A stretch of 64,000 bases of DNA from Rugalucina vietnamica (taxonomy: Eukaryota; Mollusca; Bivalvia; Lucinida; Lucinidae): the NCBI GenBank assembly GCA_964017185.1, contig OZ024876.1:15191726-15255725 (forward strand), in the 5' to 3' direction. This document shows positions 33,592 through 44,415 of this stretch, piece after piece (position 1 is the stretch's first letter; every line of letters starts with the position of its first letter). The notes under the pieces were generated by a model. The model ran no database searches, was not told the origin of the DNA, and saw nothing but the letters and a program-made list of their open reading frames with translations. A program made the position numbers and the translations under genes.

Positions 33592-33964
33592 ATATTTTAA
33601 ACTTCAATGTTTACATTGTCTATGTTATTTAAAAAAACAGTAAAGATGAACAAGTAATATACATGTACACGTTTTGACGTAACCTGTGATGGCTGAATTA
33701 TTGCATAAAACGTACTGTGGAAGTCATTTTAGTTGCAAACGTCATTATTTTTTACAGCTTTTACTCCACTTGAAACCAGTGATCATTAAAACTGTGACCA
33801 ATCAGGAAGCATTTTGATTTAAGGGCTAACATCATAAAATAATATTTTAAAAGCATCTGAAATCTTTATATCGCATTTTCCCTCAAACTTCCCTAATCAG
33901 CGAAAAGGGCCTAAACTTCACTAATCAGTAAACCCGTTGACGGTACATTTTTTCTCTCACCATC
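33592..33964. other. No recognised feature
   Basis: AT-rich sequence following the long-TIR element; nothing supported. Confidence 0.35.
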
Positions 33965-34460
33965 CTTTAAGTATCACAACAAGTCACCAGGGAGCTCTTG
34001 AAATAAATTTATATTATATTATTTTAGAACTGAGGGTGATTGGCATTTATCTCATCACATGGCTAGCGAAATAATTTGTTGACCTATGGGAGATAAATAA
34101 ATTCGAAAATGGCGAGGAACTGCTGATGGAAAAGTAAATACATCTATATTGGGAATTGCTATCGCAATGTTCCCAAAAAGTTGCTTTAAAGAGTAAAACA
34201 TGTACCTATAACAAAAGCCTATAACAAAAGCCTTTAAACATATATAAAAATGGACATTCAGACTATTGCCACCAGAACAATGCTTATACCACCTTATTCG
34301 ATTTCCGTTAGTTTCCATATAATTGGCACGAAGCTTTGTTTATGTATTGTTTTTCACACATTGTACGAAAATATGTTGAGGTCATTTGTTGTACTCACTT
34401 ACTTGCACCAGCACAAGTGTTCAACCATAAATATGTGACCACCTATCAAGGAGCCGTGGT
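33965..34460 (+). repeat. Family D repeat, longest copy
   Basis: CACCAGGGAGCTCTTGAAAT, GGGTGATTGGCATTTATCTC, AAAAGTAAATACATC, CACCAGAACAATGCTTATAC, then GCACCAGCACAAGTGTTCAA and GGAGCCGTGG. The last blocks recur at 38385-38410 and 52937-52988 after the same left part. Confidence 0.7.
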
Positions 34461-34472
34461 TGTTTTGCCGAC

Positions 34473-34514
34473 CGGGCAGGACTGGTCTCAAACGTTTGAG
34501 ACCAGTCCTGCCCG
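34473..34514. repeat. Perfect 42 bp palindrome without loop
   Basis: Left half starts CGGGCAGGACTGGTCTC and the right half is its exact inverse, meeting at AAACGTTT. No mismatch in 21 bp arms. The short frame across it is a by-product. Confidence 0.95.
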
Positions 34515-34984
34515 CTGAAGATCAGTCACTTGCTAACTGTACTAATGACGATCGGCCGATGGAAGGCAATCAGAAACGGGTGAATTATCGTTTTAAGGCA
34601 AAAAGGTGAACAGAAGAGGTTTTTAAAGTGGTAAAAAAGAGTATTGATCACCACAAATTCTTGCGACGTTTTATTTATGGGTGCTCTTTATAGACGCCAA
34701 AAAACATAATGTTTCCGTGTTTGAAAAAATATGGAATTCCGTCTGCAGGTAGGAGACATGTCATTCTTCGTTTCCTGTAAATTTGAAATAGTTATCTTTA
34801 AAATTGTACAAGTTATGACAGAAAATATACCTTTTGCGTTTCTTTATGTACAGAGTATAAATATTTTTATGCAAGTGACCGTTTCTCCAATGCAAGTGAC
34901 GTGATTTTCCGGTCAATAGCAGATGTTCGGTCTCTTCCGATCCCCTTCTGTGGATATTTTCGTAGTGTGGCTTGCGTAACTTTA
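34515..34984. other. No recognised feature
   Basis: AT-rich sequence; nothing supported. Confidence 0.35.
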
Positions 34985-35165
34985 GAAATACCTATAATTC
35001 ATATCATAAGTTCCTAAATATTCCTAGAGGACTTGCACTTTTCAATTAATGGCGGGACATCAAATAAATTCCCCCTTTGGGATTGGTAATATACGATTAC
35101 ATAGAATAACCCGCTATAATGTTGGTATCTAATAGCTGGGGAAACAGACAATGCCATGCAAATAT
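34985..35165 (+). repeat. Family G repeat
   Basis: Collinear with 46660-46835: TCCTAGAGGACTTGCACTTT, CAATTAATGGCGGGACATCA, GAATAACCCGCTATAATG and CTAATAGCTGGGGAAA. Confidence 0.75.
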
Positions 35166-35284
35166 TGAAAATAGAAACTATATTATATATAGAAACTTAC
35201 AGGGCGATTGAAATCAGATTGACCATCTGATTACTGGTTTAACACTCAGGTCTGAGTCTGTTCAGAAAATGTGGTTCAAGGCAA

Positions 35285-35445
35285 ACCACCCATACATGTA
35301 AGCCTTAGTTGTTTACTTATTTCAAGCGCATTCTGGGTGTCATGTCATCCTAATGTTGGGTAGAAGTCCCATAAAGTGGAGGCAACGTCCCAACATGGCT
35401 ATAGATGTTACCGGAACGGTAAACCACAAATCAAACAAACAAATA
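35285..35445 (+). repeat. Family Q repeat
   Basis: CATACATGTAAGCCTTAGTT, GGTGTCATGTCATCCTAATG, CATAAAGTGGAGGCAACGTC and GGTAAACCACAAATCAAAC match 8581-8735; related to a short piece at 59335-59405. Confidence 0.7.
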
Positions 35446-35904
35446 AAGGTGATCGCGTTTAGATTCAATTTGTAAAAAAAGATATTTTTACCCATTTTAC
35501 CCAAACTTTTATATGCAAGTAGAAAATCTGGGATTCCATGTACGTAACATAACGTTCAAAGTACATTTAATATGGAAACCTAAAGTGATAATAAGTCCAG
35601 TCGAAGTACTCAGTATAGGATTTCTACAAATAATATGACAAAAGTCCCTAAAAGCCTAGAAGTGTAGAAAAATGGATTTGGCAACGTTCACAAATTCCAA
35701 CAGGTGGAAATGACTCTTGGCTTTAATACCTACCCAAATATTTTGAATTTCTTACACTGCTAATGTTCATGGGGCAACAATATACATGTACCGATAGTTT
35801 CCAATGTATTTGACTTCAAGTTTTTGCTATAAACCGAAGCATAATGGATGTTGTCGACATAAACCTATTTTGGTTTTATTGTTATTTTACATGCACATCA
35901 TTGG

Positions 35905-36115
35905 ATATGAAATTAAACTTGAGACCCTTTAGAGCAGCGAACATATTAATGAGAAAGGGGATGGGTCATACCGCGGTTTCGGCTACGTTAACCTTTTCAG
36001 TGACCCTATTTAGTTGGCAACTAGGCGCCAAAGAGAATTTCTGTATTTTAGCAACTTTCAATCACTGTAATGTAACAACCTTTTTAAGGTCATTTTTCCG
36101 GCCAAAAATAAAAAA
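35905..36115 (+). repeat. Family H repeat
   Basis: Second copy of the repeat at 21415-21600, sharing GGGATGGGTCATACCGCGGT and GGCGCCAAAGAGAAT. The frame at 35844-36122 spans it and has no domain I recognise. Confidence 0.65.
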
Positions 36116-36664
36116 AAAATGATAATGGGGACCATTAATGTCTTTAATTTTGAAGTATGTTCCTCCACTTGACCCAACAAATATTTTTATTTGAGGCGCG
36201 TAATACGAGTATATATTTACAAAATATATGAAAGCTGGAACCTAAGTCAAGGGGGGAACGATGTTCACCAAACTGTGGTACATAATTAATTAAGTTTGAT
36301 TAGAAACAGAAAGACCTTAACATGTTTTAACATGTTCCGATGATGCGCATGCGCAATACCAACAAAACCAACACTGGTTTATAACGTCAAGATCCATCTT
36401 ACTTCGGTTTATAGCAAAAACTTGCAGCTTAATACATAGAAAACTATCTTTTACTTATATACTCAATACAACAGTTTAAAATGTTGCTTAAATTACGTGT
36501 TCTAAAAGCTGACCCTCGATTTTACGATTTTATGAACGAACTTTTCTCTTCTTAACTTTATCAGTAGAGATCCTTAGAAGCAGCAGAGCAACGGTGCCGA
36601 TAGCTCTGAAGGGCATGATCGAATACATAGGCTTTTGTTAATTTCGCAACGCATCTGGAGTATA
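36116..36664. other. No recognised feature
   Basis: AT-rich sequence; nothing supported. Confidence 0.35.
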
Positions 36665-37175
36665 CCTTAAAAGTAATACACGTCGAAGTTCCATTTACGT
36701 TTGACAGTAATATCAAATGTCGACAGACATTCAACTACACGCATATTCAAAAAATAGCTTGTAGTTCTATGTGTATGGTGTTTAATCAAATCTCGTTTCC
36801 TTAAAGAAGAAATAATATGATTTATCCAATAACACCAGCTTGCAAGGCCTTATTCATTACTGAGATAAAGATCTCTCGCATCCACTGCAATGAATAAAAG
36901 TGCACAGTCTGCGAGATGCATTGCACTCAGAATGTATATGAAAATGCCACATGACACATTAAAGAAACTGTGAACTTGTGCTCAATTGGATGCCTCTACA
37001 ACTATATAAAGGAGACTAAAGTTATTTATTGAATTTCCTAAATGAAACCACTTTCCAAGTACTTGCCCAGACCTCCTAAGCGTTTGAACAGTACCCAGAT
37101 GATCATTCTGGATAGTCATCAAATAACATACATATTACGCATTTTCCACAGAATGCTTATATAGCGACTAATCGT
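36665..37175 (+). repeat. Family E repeat, first copy
   Basis: Aligns with 49735-50500: TATGATTTATCCAATAACAC, GCATCCACTGCAATGAATAA, CTCCTAAGCGTTTGAACAGT and GGATAGTCATCAAATAAC. It has the uninterrupted GATTTATCCAATA site at which a family A element sits in the third copy. Confidence 0.75.
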
Positions 37176-37179
37176 CATG

Positions 37180-37974
37180 ATCTGTAGCACCCAGGATTAC
37201 CTGTTACAGGGAACTCGGAGGTTCGGGGAACTCGGAGGTAAACAATGGAAGACGCCTTAGACTAGGGTCAGTATAATATCATTTATAATATCACAAAACG
37301 GTAATATCAGAACTTATTGGTGTTTTCGGCTAAAAGGTATTATAATAAGCAATCAATTTATGAACAGTGTGACCGTTTTTGTCCTCGCATTAACATGCCA
37401 AAGTATTTCGAACTCAGAATTATGCTCACGCAGCACGAAAATTTGTATTATCAGGTACAGAGTGGACGACCAACAAACTGGCAGCTACATTTCAAAATTT
37501 AGGCTTTCTCCTCGAGATTTTAAGCTTCCTTGCGTATGATTACAAAATGATAAACTCCACAGGCTTAAAAACATTAAGATGGTGTCACAACTTTTGATAC
37601 AGGAATTCTCGGAGTAATTTTGAAATGTAATATTGGGAACTCGGAGGGACGGTTTTGGAGATTCGGATGTGATTAAACATTTGAAGAGCTGTTTTTCCTC
37701 TCCTTTTCTCTTAATAATGCTTATCTGAGTGTATGTTTGTATGAATCACTTCAATTTGCCTACGAATTAAGGAAATGTAAGCACAACACATTTATTCTGA
37801 GTGTTGTGACACGGTAAAACCGCGGTCACACTATCGCGTATCGACTCACGTATCTACGGCGTATCAAGATACGAAAGGTACGTCACGCGTACGTCTTGCA
37901 TACGTGAGCATACGTAGCTGATACTCCTCGATACGTAGCTCATACTCAATATACGCCGAGGTGCAACGTTTTTT
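37180..37974. mobile_element. Insertion within family E, class unknown
   Basis: Family E is collinear with the 49.7 kb copy on both sides, so these ~795 bp are extra. They include repeated GGGAACTCGGAGG motifs (37210, 37229 and 37636) and a TACGT-rich end at 37835-37970 (GCGTATCGACTCACGTATCT, GCATACGTAGCTGATACTCC). Confidence 0.55.
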
Positions 37975-38040
37975 TTTATGTGTAGCTATTCAAATAGATT
38001 TTAGAACCGAGTGTGACTCGTCTATTTATAAACCTTTACT
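37975..38040 (+). repeat. Family E repeat, first copy, right end
   Basis: TGTGTAGCTATTCAAATAGA and CGAGTGTGACTCGTCTATTT match 50516-50572. Confidence 0.7.
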
Positions 38041-38044
38041 ACGG

Positions 38045-38412
38045 TTTCATAGTATTTGCTACATTTAAGAACCTAAGGTGATTGACATTAATCACACCAC
38101 ATGGCTAGCGTGATAATTGTTCATCTATGGGAGACAATTAAATTGGAAAATGCCGATGAAAAAGTAAATACACTCGGAATGAGGAATTTGTACCGCAATG
38201 CTCCCACATTGATTATCAAACAAATTGGCCAAAAGAGTACAGTATATGATCATACCTATAACAAAAGTCTTTAAAAACTTTTGATGAAGTTTGGATATTC
38301 GGGCTATTAAAATACTTTTCTCCAGAACAATGCATAATTTGCACAAAAGATTTGTTAGAATTAACTGTTGTCTGTTTTTCTTGCACCAGCACGATTGTTC
38401 AGTTAACGAGGA
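38045..38412 (+). repeat. Family D repeat
   Basis: AAGAACCTAAGGTGATTGAC, TCACACCACATGGCTAGCGT, AAAAGTAAATACACTCGGAA, CCAGAACAATGCATAATT and CACCAGCACGATTGTTCAGT. It directly follows family E, as in the 49.6-53 kb block. Confidence 0.75.
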
Positions 38413-38436
38413 GCCCATCAAAGAAACGCCTCCGTA

Positions 38437-38612
38437 TGAAAAGGTACAAGTAGGCAAAGATCAGGAAAAGGCGCAATCAGAAAAAGATTCCCACTCCAAA
38501 AACCGAGGTGGGAAAAAACCAAACTAACAATCAGGTACTTATACCATGAAACATTTCGTAAGCCGAATGAGCAGCTATTTTCCCAATAGGTGGCCACTCA
38601 GTTACCTTAACT
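38437..38612 (-). repeat. Family P 3' tail, truncated
   Basis: GGTACAAGTAGGCAAAGATC to CAGTTACCTTAACT. It is nearly identical to 53206-53380. It stops where a plus-strand P coding segment begins (38613), giving a head-to-head join. Confidence 0.9.
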
Positions 38613-38818
38613 GAAAGCTACTCCCAAAGTCGGTATACACTTTGGTCATGTCAGAATGTGTGCGATGCCTTATCATATCTCCTGGATAATATTTATATTA
38701 GATTTGGGACCAAGTTATACAGACAAATTGTTGGAATTCCGATGGGTACAAATTGCGCACCTCTCGTAGCTGATTTATCTTTATACTGCTACGAAAGAGA
38801 TTTCATGGATTCTCTTAA
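38613..38818 (+). pseudogene. Family P reverse transcriptase, motif-B segment (5' half of a split copy)
   Basis: The frame without a native start reads RYTLWSCQNVCDALSYLLDN, then an F..KLYRQ segment and GIPMGTNCAPLVADL, a reverse-transcriptase motif B region with CYERDFM after it. These features fit Penelope-like reverse transcriptases, though clade assignment is provisional. The copy is 5' truncated. At TTAA (38815-38818) the frame is cut by a transposon. The next codons of the same frame resume at 44742 and run to the YLDD motif. The codon split (aa + c) is restored exactly if the insert and one TTAA are left out. Confidence 0.85.
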
Positions 38819-38839
38819 GGACAGTCATTCCTATCGCTA

Positions 38840-39981
38840 AAATATTGATAGTAGTCATGTTTGAAAGGCATTTAGCCTACCTTAGGAAAATGTTACAAGC
38901 ATAATCTGCTTGTCACCTGAAAGAGGAGAAGATGTTCTTTCTACTGATATATGTATGTGTTGAGAATAGTTTGTAACCTTTTGTTGACTCAGTGAGAAAA
39001 CTTTAATTGTCTTTTTGCAGTTCATTTGCATCTTCTTTTTAAGTTTTTGAGTTAGAGGTACTTTTTTCTGTGACAGCCATCAGTTGATAGAGATTTACAA
39101 TAATGTATCAGGGATTTTCGAAATAATGCCTCAAAGCACAAATACAGCACATTTTGTCATGCAGTTCATAATTAATTGGTCATCCCATACAAAATACTTG
39201 ATAGATCAAGAACCGTTAAAAATTAAGAAAATCTGTGATATATTTATCTTTGCCATACTTTAAACCACCCACCCACCAAATATTATGTAGATCCATCCAT
39301 AAATAAAAGAGTTATACCACTTTGAAATCGAAGTTCTTTTGAAAATCTAATTGTCAGATAAACCTTAAAACTGTTTGATGATACAGAATGTCTGTAATCC
39401 TCTTGAATAGGTAGATTCTAGAACATGGCATCTTCACACATCCAATCAGCACTCTGGGAGACTTTGCTACGCACCTTTTGGGCTGGTCTGCTTTATCATA
39501 GTAGGCCAAAATTATGAAAATATTGTTTATTTTAACCAATAGCCTGATCTCCAGTCACGAATACATTTCACGGTCATTAGTTAATGACCTGCCCTAAGTA
39601 GTGGAACATTCTCCAGGAAATCTTCAAAAGGGAGACATAATCTGCTATCACTTAATGATGGATGTGGAAATCAACTGTTACAGGAAATGAATGGATTGGG
39701 GGCAAGTTTATTGTGCCTTTCACTGTCTTCAGTATGTCTGATGTTAGCCTTTGTCTTGGGAAAACCTATGTACATCCAAACCCGAGATGTTGGATGCAAA
39801 CCATGACTTAGAGTTTCATAGTTTACATTACACTTTTTACATTGGAATTTGTAATTCATGAACTACATGTAGTAAGATTATACTAGATATACAGTAAAAG
39901 AGGGGAAAAAAAGTTCTGATCAAGCGTGTGCAACCAATTTGAGCCTAAAATAAGCTAAGATAATACATGTACTGATCTTCA
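38840..39981. other. Interior of the TTAA element, no identified gene
   Basis: Two short minus-strand frames (39354-39539, 39671-39859) could be remnants of one decayed gene. I cannot assign a family. Confidence 0.4.
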
Positions 39982-40191
39982 GGGTTTCGCACCAGGTCCG
40001 ACACAAACTGGCCTATACAGCTACAGGACATGGTTAGAAGCTTGAAGTTTGGAATCTAGGAAGAAGAGGAATTGTACTATCAGTGTAGAGAAAACAAAGA
40101 TGCTGATCAGCTGTGCAGTTACTGCACAGATGATCTCCGCCTTTGATTTCGTATATATAGGCAAAAGTCCAGTTTTCTCATGATGCGGCTC
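39982..40191 (+). mobile_element. Family A foldback element, left end missing
   Basis: Body GGTCCGACACAAACTGGCCT to end CATGATGCGGCTC. Hairpin tip CTGTGCAGTTACTGCACAG: both arms differ from the common CTTCGCAG/CTGCGAAG pair yet still pair. Terminal subtype AAAAGTCCAGTTTTCTCATG is shared with 19523-19758. Confidence 0.85.
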
Positions 40192-40675
40192 AATTATAAA
40201 ATGATGCTTTAATCTTGTTAGATTTGTAAAAAGAACAATGCTCCATTGTGAGAAAAACAGGTGTCTAGGCCATTTAACAGAAACTAACCAGTTTCTAATT
40301 ATAGGGATGTTTAAATGTGTAAAACAAAGTCCTGAACTTTGCAGCAGAAACACAGCTCATCTTTTCTTTATTTTATTTTTTTTTTTTATTTTATGTTTTA
40401 TGTCTTGTGCAAGAATTAACACAGGTTTTCACAAGACAGTTCTTGACTGTCTAAGTTGATTAATAGCCTACTGGCCCTTCAGCCTCCTGGTACAGAAAAA
40501 TCTTTATAGTGTGTGAAATCAATTGGCCATTGGCAATCAGGGGTAAATTGATAGAACAAACTTATCCTTATTTTACAGTTACTTTGGAAATTTTATCAAA
40601 TTCTAGCATTTCTGACAAAGATATGATTTTCATTTTTGCACATGAAGTAGAATATACTTGGTCGTTCGTCTCTCA

Positions 40676-43600
40676 CTAATGAGAAAGACCATCATTATTT
40701 CTTGAATAGGTTCGTGTGTGTTGGTGAGTTCTTTGATGGCTGACTAGGCCAATTCTAGCTCTAAACTGTCGGTTGCAAGTAGAGCAAGTCAATGTCATTG
40801 AATCAGCTGGTGGCCCATTGGTATTGGCTTTGCGTTCTCTGCGCTTTCTTTCAGCTTCACAGATTCTCTTTTTTTCATGGATAGCTGCTCCTTTGTTGAT
40901 GAGACCTCGCCACTTTGATCGCTCCTGTGCAGTCTGTTCCCAAGACCCAATTGGTATGTCAAAATCCTTCAGAGAGGCTTTCAGGGTGTCTTTGTAGCGT
41001 TTCTTCTGGCCACCTTGAGAGCGCTTTCCCTCTTGTAGTTCTCCATAGAAGACTTTCTTTGGAAGTCGCTCATCAGGCATTCTTATAACATGGCCGGTCC
41101 ACCTTAGCTGTGCTAGCTTTAAGACAGTATGCATGCTTTGCATCCCTGCTTTCTTCAGGACCTCTGTGTCTGGGATCTTGTCTTGCCACTTGATTTTTAA
41201 CAGCTTTCTCAAACAGCTTAAGTGGAAATGGTTAAGTCTCTTTGCATGACGCTGGTATACTGTCCAGGTCTCACATGCATACAAGAGGGTTGGAAGTACC
41301 ACAGCCTTGTAGACTTTCAGCTTGGTGTCAAGCTTGATTCCATTTCGCTCCCAGACATTTGCACGGAGTCTTCCGAATGCCACACTGGCTTTTGCAATTC
41401 TTGCAGTGACCTCATCATCAATGTGCACTGCTCTGGAAAGAGTGCTTCCCAGGTAGGTGAATTTATCAACAGCTTTCAGTTTTTCTCCATTCACAGTGAT
41501 GGTTGGTTCATTGTACGGTTTTCCAGGTGCTGGCTGGTGTACAACCTCTGTCTTTTTTGTGCTGATTGTGAGATCATAGTTATCACATGACTGTGAGACT
41601 TGATCCATGGCTCTTTGCATTTTTGCCTCTGAGCTGGCATTCTTATCCATATCATCTGCATAGAGGAGCTCATCTAGCACATCGGTCTGCACCTTAGTTT
41701 TGGCTTGCAACCTTCTAAGGTTGAATATATTGCCATCAAAACGGTACCTGATTGGAAAACCAGTGTCACTGTCCTGAAAAGCATCCATGAGCATGGCAGA
41801 AAACATCATGCTGAACAGTGTTGGTGCCATAACACAGCCCTGTTTGACCCCATTTGTTACCTCAAAGGGTTCAGAGAACTCTCCATCATTTTGCACACGT
41901 GCCTGCATGCCATCATGAAATTGCCGCACCATTGCTATGAATCTGGGTGGACAGCCAAACTTGGCCATGATTTTCCACAGTCCATCACGACTTACTGTGT
42001 CAAACGCTTTGGTGAGGTCGACAAACGTCATGTATAGATCTACATTCTGCTCTTGGCATTTCTCCTGAAGCTGTCTTGCTGTGAAGATCATGTCTATCGT
42101 CCCCCTGTCCTTTCTGAATCCACATTGACTTTCTGGGATAAGTCCCTTCTGATCAAGATGAACATTCAGGCGGTTCAACAGAATTTTTGCTAGTATCTTC
42201 CCAGCAATCGATAGGAGGGAAATGCCTCTGTGGTTGTCACAGACTTGTGGATTTCCTTTCCGCTTGTATAGGTGGATTATGGATGCATCCTTAAATTCTT
42301 GTGGGATGGCCTCCTTCCTCCACATACAGTGAAACAGCTCGGTCAGTTTCTCTGCCATGGGTAGCCCCCCGGCCTTATAAACCTCTGCAGGAATTGCATC
42401 TGCACCTGGAGCTTTGCCAGAAGACAGTTGTTGAACTGCTTTTCTTGTTTCCATGACGGTTGGAAATTCATCTAACAGAACATTGCACTCTATCTGTGGC
42501 AGTCTGTCAATTGCATCCTCATTGATGCTTGATGGTCGATTTAGCACACTATTGAAATGTTCTGCCCACCTTTTCAAGATAGCCTCTTTGTCTGTGAGAA
42601 GAGTGTTTCCATCTGCACTGAGTAATGTGGTGGCTCCAGAACTCTTAGGGCCATAAATGGTTTTCAGTGCATCATGAAATTTCTTCATGTCCTTTCTGTC
42701 TGCAAAAGACTGAATTTCTTCTGTTTTCTTCCTCAGCCAGGAATCTTGCATGTCCCTAAGCTTGGTCTGGACTGTCTTACAAACGTTGCTGTAGGCTGCT
42801 TTCTTGGATACTGAGCTAGTATCATCTTGATGTGCCTTGTGCAATCTGTGTTTTTCTTCAAGAAGCTTCTGAATTTCGTCATCATTCTCATCAAACCAGT
42901 CTTGATGTTTGCGAGATGGATGTCCTAAAGTAGTAGCAGCTGAAGAATGAACTGTTTTATGGAAGACTGTCCAGTTTTCTTCGGGGTTCTCTGAACTGAG
43001 ATTGATTGCATCCAGTTGGTTGCAAATGTCTGTTAAGAAAGCTTGTCGCATGCTGTCTTGATTCAGCTTTGAGACATCCAGTCTTTTAGCAGCTTTCTTG
43101 CCTTGAGGTCGCCTCGCAGGCTGGATTCTAAGGTTGAGTTTGCTGACAACCAGTCTATGGTCTGTCCAGCAGTCTGCACCACACATAGTCTTTGTCACTC
43201 TGACATCCTGCCTATCTGTTCTCCGCACTATAACATAGTCTATGAGATGCCAATGTTTGGAACGGGGATGCATCCATGATGTTTTATTTCTGTTAGGTAG
43301 ACAAAAGACTGTGTTGGTGATTAGAAGATCATGTTCAGCACACTTCCTTAGAAGCAAGAGACCATTGCTGTTGCACTTTCCAACACCTTCTGGACCTATA
43401 ACTCCTTCCCAGGTCTGGTGGTCTGTACCAACTCTGGCATTAAAGTCTCCAAGAAGGATAAGTTTGTCTGTACGGGGTGTAGCAGAAATAATGTCGTCTA
43501 AGTCATTATAGAACTTGTCTTTAACCTCATCTGGATTGGTCATCGTGGGTGCATAGGCACTGACAATAGTTGCATGTTTATTGCCTGACAGAGGAAGTCT

Positions 43601-43906
43601 CAATGTCATTAGGCGGTCATTGATGCCTTTTGGCAATCCTGAAAGCTTACCAACAAGTTCTGTTTTAATGGCAAAGCCAACTCCTGCTTCACGCCTCTCT
43701 TCACTTTTGCGTCCACTCCAGAAGAAGGTGTATCCAGCACCAACTTCTTTGATCTCCCCAACATCTGCTAACCGAGTCTCACTCAGAGCTGCTATCTCAA
43801 TTCCATACCTCCCAAGTTCTCTGCCCACAAGGGCCGTTCTACGCTGCGGTCTATTTGACCCAGCACTGTCCATCAATGTTCGCACATTCCATGCGCCAAT
43901 CCTCAA
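40676..43906 (-). CDS. LINE (non-LTR retrotransposon) endonuclease-reverse transcriptase polyprotein
   Basis: A 1076-codon open frame. Residues 1-255 form an APE-type endonuclease: WNVR (Asn7), LSETRL (Glu43), YAP (118), LGDFNAR (Asp154, Asn156) and TDHR (Asp249, His250). The reverse transcriptase spans about 490-770, with motif A FVDLTKAFD (628-636), motif B QGCVMAPTLF (689-698) and motif C YADD (749-752). After it come LLYACETW and WTGHVIRMP blocks and a C2H2 finger (Cys1041, Cys1044, His1057, His1061). Such proteins nick target DNA and copy their RNA into it. All catalytic residues I can place are present, so the copy is young. Odd point: the first codon of the conserved frame is TTG, not ATG, and the first in-frame ATG is codon 12, beyond Asn7. 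An in-frame TAA lies 9 codons upstream of the TTG. Homologues are often mislabelled craniofacial development protein 2-like. Clade uncertain (RTE or related). No ORF1 is seen. Confidence 0.95.
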   Translation of the reverse strand: MRIGAWNVRTLMDSAGSNRPQRRTALVGRELGRYGIEIAALSETRLADVGEIKEVGAGYTFFWSGRKSEERREAGVGFAIKTELVGKLSGLPKGINDRLMTLRLPLSGNKHATIVSAYAPTMTNPDEVKDKFYNDLDDIISATPRTDKLILLGDFNARVGTDHQTWEGVIGPEGVGKCNSNGLLLLRKCAEHDLLITNTVFCLPNRNKTSWMHPRSKHWHLIDYVIVRRTDRQDVRVTKTMCGADCWTDHRLVVSKLNLRIQPARRPQGKKAAKRLDVSKLNQDSMRQAFLTDICNQLDAINLSSENPEENWTVFHKTVHSSAATTLGHPSRKHQDWFDENDDEIQKLLEEKHRLHKAHQDDTSSVSKKAAYSNVCKTVQTKLRDMQDSWLRKKTEEIQSFADRKDMKKFHDALKTIYGPKSSGATTLLSADGNTLLTDKEAILKRWAEHFNSVLNRPSSINEDAIDRLPQIECNVLLDEFPTVMETRKAVQQLSSGKAPGADAIPAEVYKAGGLPMAEKLTELFHCMWRKEAIPQEFKDASIIHLYKRKGNPQVCDNHRGISLLSIAGKILAKILLNRLNVHLDQKGLIPESQCGFRKDRGTIDMIFTARQLQEKCQEQNVDLYMTFVDLTKAFDTVSRDGLWKIMAKFGCPPRFIAMVRQFHDGMQARVQNDGEFSEPFEVTNGVKQGCVMAPTLFSMMFSAMLMDAFQDSDTGFPIRYRFDGNIFNLRRLQAKTKVQTDVLDELLYADDMDKNASSEAKMQRAMDQVSQSCDNYDLTISTKKTEVVHQPAPGKPYNEPTITVNGEKLKAVDKFTYLGSTLSRAVHIDDEVTARIAKASVAFGRLRANVWERNGIKLDTKLKVYKAVVLPTLLYACETWTVYQRHAKRLNHFHLSCLRKLLKIKWQDKIPDTEVLKKAGMQSMHTVLKLAQLRWTGHVIRMPDERLPKKVFYGELQEGKRSQGGQKKRYKDTLKASLKDFDIPIGSWEQTAQERSKWRGLINKGAAIHEKKRICEAERKRRERKANTNGPPADSMTLTCSTCNRQFRARIGLVSHQRTHQHTRTYSRNNDGLSH

Positions 43907-44415
43907 AGGGATTATCTTTGTTTTTTTCTTATTTTTTCGACCGCTAAAAAGGGATCCCCGCTGATCGCGGTTAACCAGCCAGGGGGTTTGAAGCAGGCAA
44001 TTGTTTAGGGCACCTTTTCTAGCCCCTTCCCCATGCTACGGGGGTGAGCAGTGCGGTCCTAAATAGGTCTGCTCAGTCGCTCAGCCGACTGCCGAATTTC
44101 GCTTACTGCTTCTCCTCACGGAAAACGACCATATAGAACTGAGCCGCCTGCGTGCAGGTCTGCAACTACAGCTCCCAGTGTGTCCTACACCTACTGCTTC
44201 GCCGCTCGCCCATCGCCACAGGACTTTTGTAGGTATGTGGGTGCATGTGTGATGAAATTGTTGTGTATGCAAGTGCTTGTGTGTTGAGAAATAAGATGAC
44301 GTGCACTATGAAATTGGATTATAGTGAGGAAGAGGTGCGCAGCGTCAACCTCACTCACTCGTCCTCACCCAACTGTGCCCAGAGGCAAGACACAGGTCAA
44401 GACGTCTGGAGTTAG
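43907..44415 (-). other. Probable LINE 5' UTR
   Basis: GC-richer sequence directly upstream of the LINE frame on the minus strand (GGGATCCCTTTTTAGC, AACCGCGATCAGCGGGGATC, GGGGAAGGGGCTAGAAAAGG). It contrasts with the AT-rich flanks and has no ORF1. The exact 5' boundary is not visible and could extend to about 44640. Confidence 0.6.

Noticed and set aside
39354-39859. Transposase of the TTAA element
   Set aside because: Two short minus-strand frames are suggestive by position only; no transposase motif could be identified.
40676-43906. Possible host gene (craniofacial development protein 2-like)
   Set aside because: The endonuclease plus reverse transcriptase plus C2H2 layout is that of a LINE; the label arises from homology to retroelement-derived proteins.
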